13,269 nt of DNA from Gammaproteobacteria bacterium (lineage in GTDB: Bacteria; Pseudomonadota; Gammaproteobacteria; GRL18). The notes under the pieces are model-generated. The model did not search any database, was not told the DNA's origin, and saw only the letters and a list, made by a program, of their open reading frames with translations. A program made the position numbers and the translations under genes. Positions 12,492 through 13,269 of the stretch are shown piece after piece. The stretch's first letter is position 1; each line of letters starts with the position of its first letter. The stretch covers positions 1-13,269 of the forward strand of contig JAGLFC010000046.1 in the NCBI GenBank assembly GCA_023144715.1, given 5' to 3'.

Positions 12492-13269
12492 ATGACAAAA
12501 AAAATGACCCATAAAGTAAGCAATCAAGACGATTCATCACAATTGACACTTGAACCTGTTGATAATGCTCGCTTAGTGAATTTGTGTGGACAATTAGATG
12601 AACATTTAAGGCTCATTGAACGCCGTTTAGCCGTACAAATTGCTAATCGAGGTAATAAATTTAAAATTACAGGCAAAAAAAGTGATCGAGAAGCCACCAT
12701 TGTTGCCTTAGAAGCTTTATATAAAGATTCTGATAAAAATATATTAGATCCAGCACGCGTGCATTTATTTTTACAAGAATCAAGTCTTGCCTCTCAAGTG
12801 AAAGAAAAAGCACAAGCAAATACCAATAGTCAAACAGAAGGTGAAGAAGCTCAAGATGTCTCTATTCTTGCAGGTCGTAGCTTGATTAAAGCACGGGGTA
12901 AAAATCAGCAAGATTATTTATTAAAAGTCTTAAAACATGATATAAATTTTGGTATTGGTCCTGCTGGAACAGGTAAAACTTTTTTAGCAGTAGCGTGTGC
13001 AATACAGGCTTTAGAGCGAGATCAAGTGAGACGTATTATACTCACACGTCCTGCCGTAGAAGCAGGTGAAAATCTGGGTTTTTTACCGGGTGATTTATCC
13101 CAAAAAATTGATCCTTATTTACGCCCTTTATACGATGCGTTATATGAGATGTTGGGCTTTGAAAAAGTGGCTAAACTGATTGATCGTAATGTGATAGAAG
13201 TGGCACCACTGGCCTTTATGCGCGGTAGAAGTTTGAATGAATCCTTTATTATTTTGGATGAAGCACAAA
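12492..13269 (+). CDS. ybeZ: PhoH-family ATPase (YbeZ), 3' end cut off by the window
   Basis: This is a cytoplasmic P-loop NTPase usually encoded between miaB and the endoribonuclease ybeY, to which it is functionally linked in rRNA processing. The first 259 residues are present of roughly 330-360. The N-terminus resembles the family (PVDNARLVNLCGQLDEHLRLIERRL, a KH-like region with NRGNKFKITG). Next comes GRSLIKARGKNQQDYLLKVLKHDINFGIGPAGTGKTFLAVACA, with the Walker A GPAGTGKT at residues 156-163, then LTRPAVEAGENLGFLPGDLSQKIDPYLRPLYDAL and EVAPLAFMRGRSLNESFIILDEAQ, where the Walker B is the last thing seen. The ATG at 12492 has GAGA about 8 nt upstream; an ATG four codons later is an alternative. 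It starts 34 bp after miaB with no terminator between, so it is an operon. Secure. Confidence 0.96.
   Translation, partial: MTKKMTHKVSNQDDSSQLTLEPVDNARLVNLCGQLDEHLRLIERRLAVQIANRGNKFKITGKKSDREATIVALEALYKDSDKNILDPARVHLFLQESSLASQVKEKAQANTNSQTEGEEAQDVSILAGRSLIKARGKNQQDYLLKVLKHDINFGIGPAGTGKTFLAVACAIQALERDQVRRIILTRPAVEAGENLGFLPGDLSQKIDPYLRPLYDALYEMLGFEKVAKLIDRNVIEVAPLAFMRGRSLNESFIILDEAQ

Noticed and set aside
1..13269. tRNA/rRNA genes, CRISPR arrays, insertion sequences or prophage genes
   Set aside because: None is seen: no cloverleaf-type sequence, no regularly spaced repeats, no transposase or integrase motifs, and no target-site duplications.

Overview
The window is AT-rich bacterial chromosome that looks gammaproteobacterial. 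The recognisable proteins (Acs, PpnN, TsaB, S6/S18/L9, MiaB, PhoH/YbeZ) all resemble gammaproteobacterial forms, and ppnN and the order miaB-phoH point the same way. I cannot place it more precisely; a low-GC, free-living sulfur- or methane-oxidiser type is only a guess. I see no mobile element, CRISPR array, tRNA or rRNA, and codon use looks even throughout, so most of this is ordinary core chromosome with a belt of uncharacterised genes in the middle.

Layout. 1-1741 (minus): an unknown 150-aa gene followed by acs, which runs off the left edge. 1742-1943: intergenic with a near-perfect 24-bp palindrome. 1944-3311 (minus): ppnN, divergent from tsaB (3401-4117, plus). 4118-5618 (plus): ribosomal operon rpsF-rpsR-rplI with a good sigma70 promoter, a probable S6:S18 autoregulatory leader and a strong terminator, without priB. 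5629-6249 (minus): exported CAP/SCP-domain protein. 6250-6891: a 640-bp gap holding a well-formed promoter/terminator pair that would make a small RNA of about 67 nt, followed by a long, repeat-bearing upstream region for the next gene. 6892-7329 (plus): small helical protein resembling a hemerythrin fold that has lost metal ligands. 7435-7833 (minus): orphan Xre/MbcA/ParS-type antitoxin-like protein. 7956-11103: four unrecognised genes (140, 229, 421 and 233 aa; the third is on the minus strand). 11132 to the right edge (plus): miaB and the 5' part of phoH, normally followed by ybeY.

How the genes fit together. tsaB and miaB both serve tRNA modification around position 37 (t6A and ms2i6A). 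rpsF/rpsR/rplI make ribosomal proteins, phoH(ybeZ) is linked to ribosome/RNA maturation through YbeY, ppnN recycles nucleotides, and acs activates acetate. The undescribed material worth following is the sRNA candidate at 6530-6630, the orphan antitoxin with a palindrome at its divergent promoter, the 421-aa gene whose start looks broken or non-AUG, and the unknown gene paired with acs. None of these amounts to a demonstrated new system on sequence alone.
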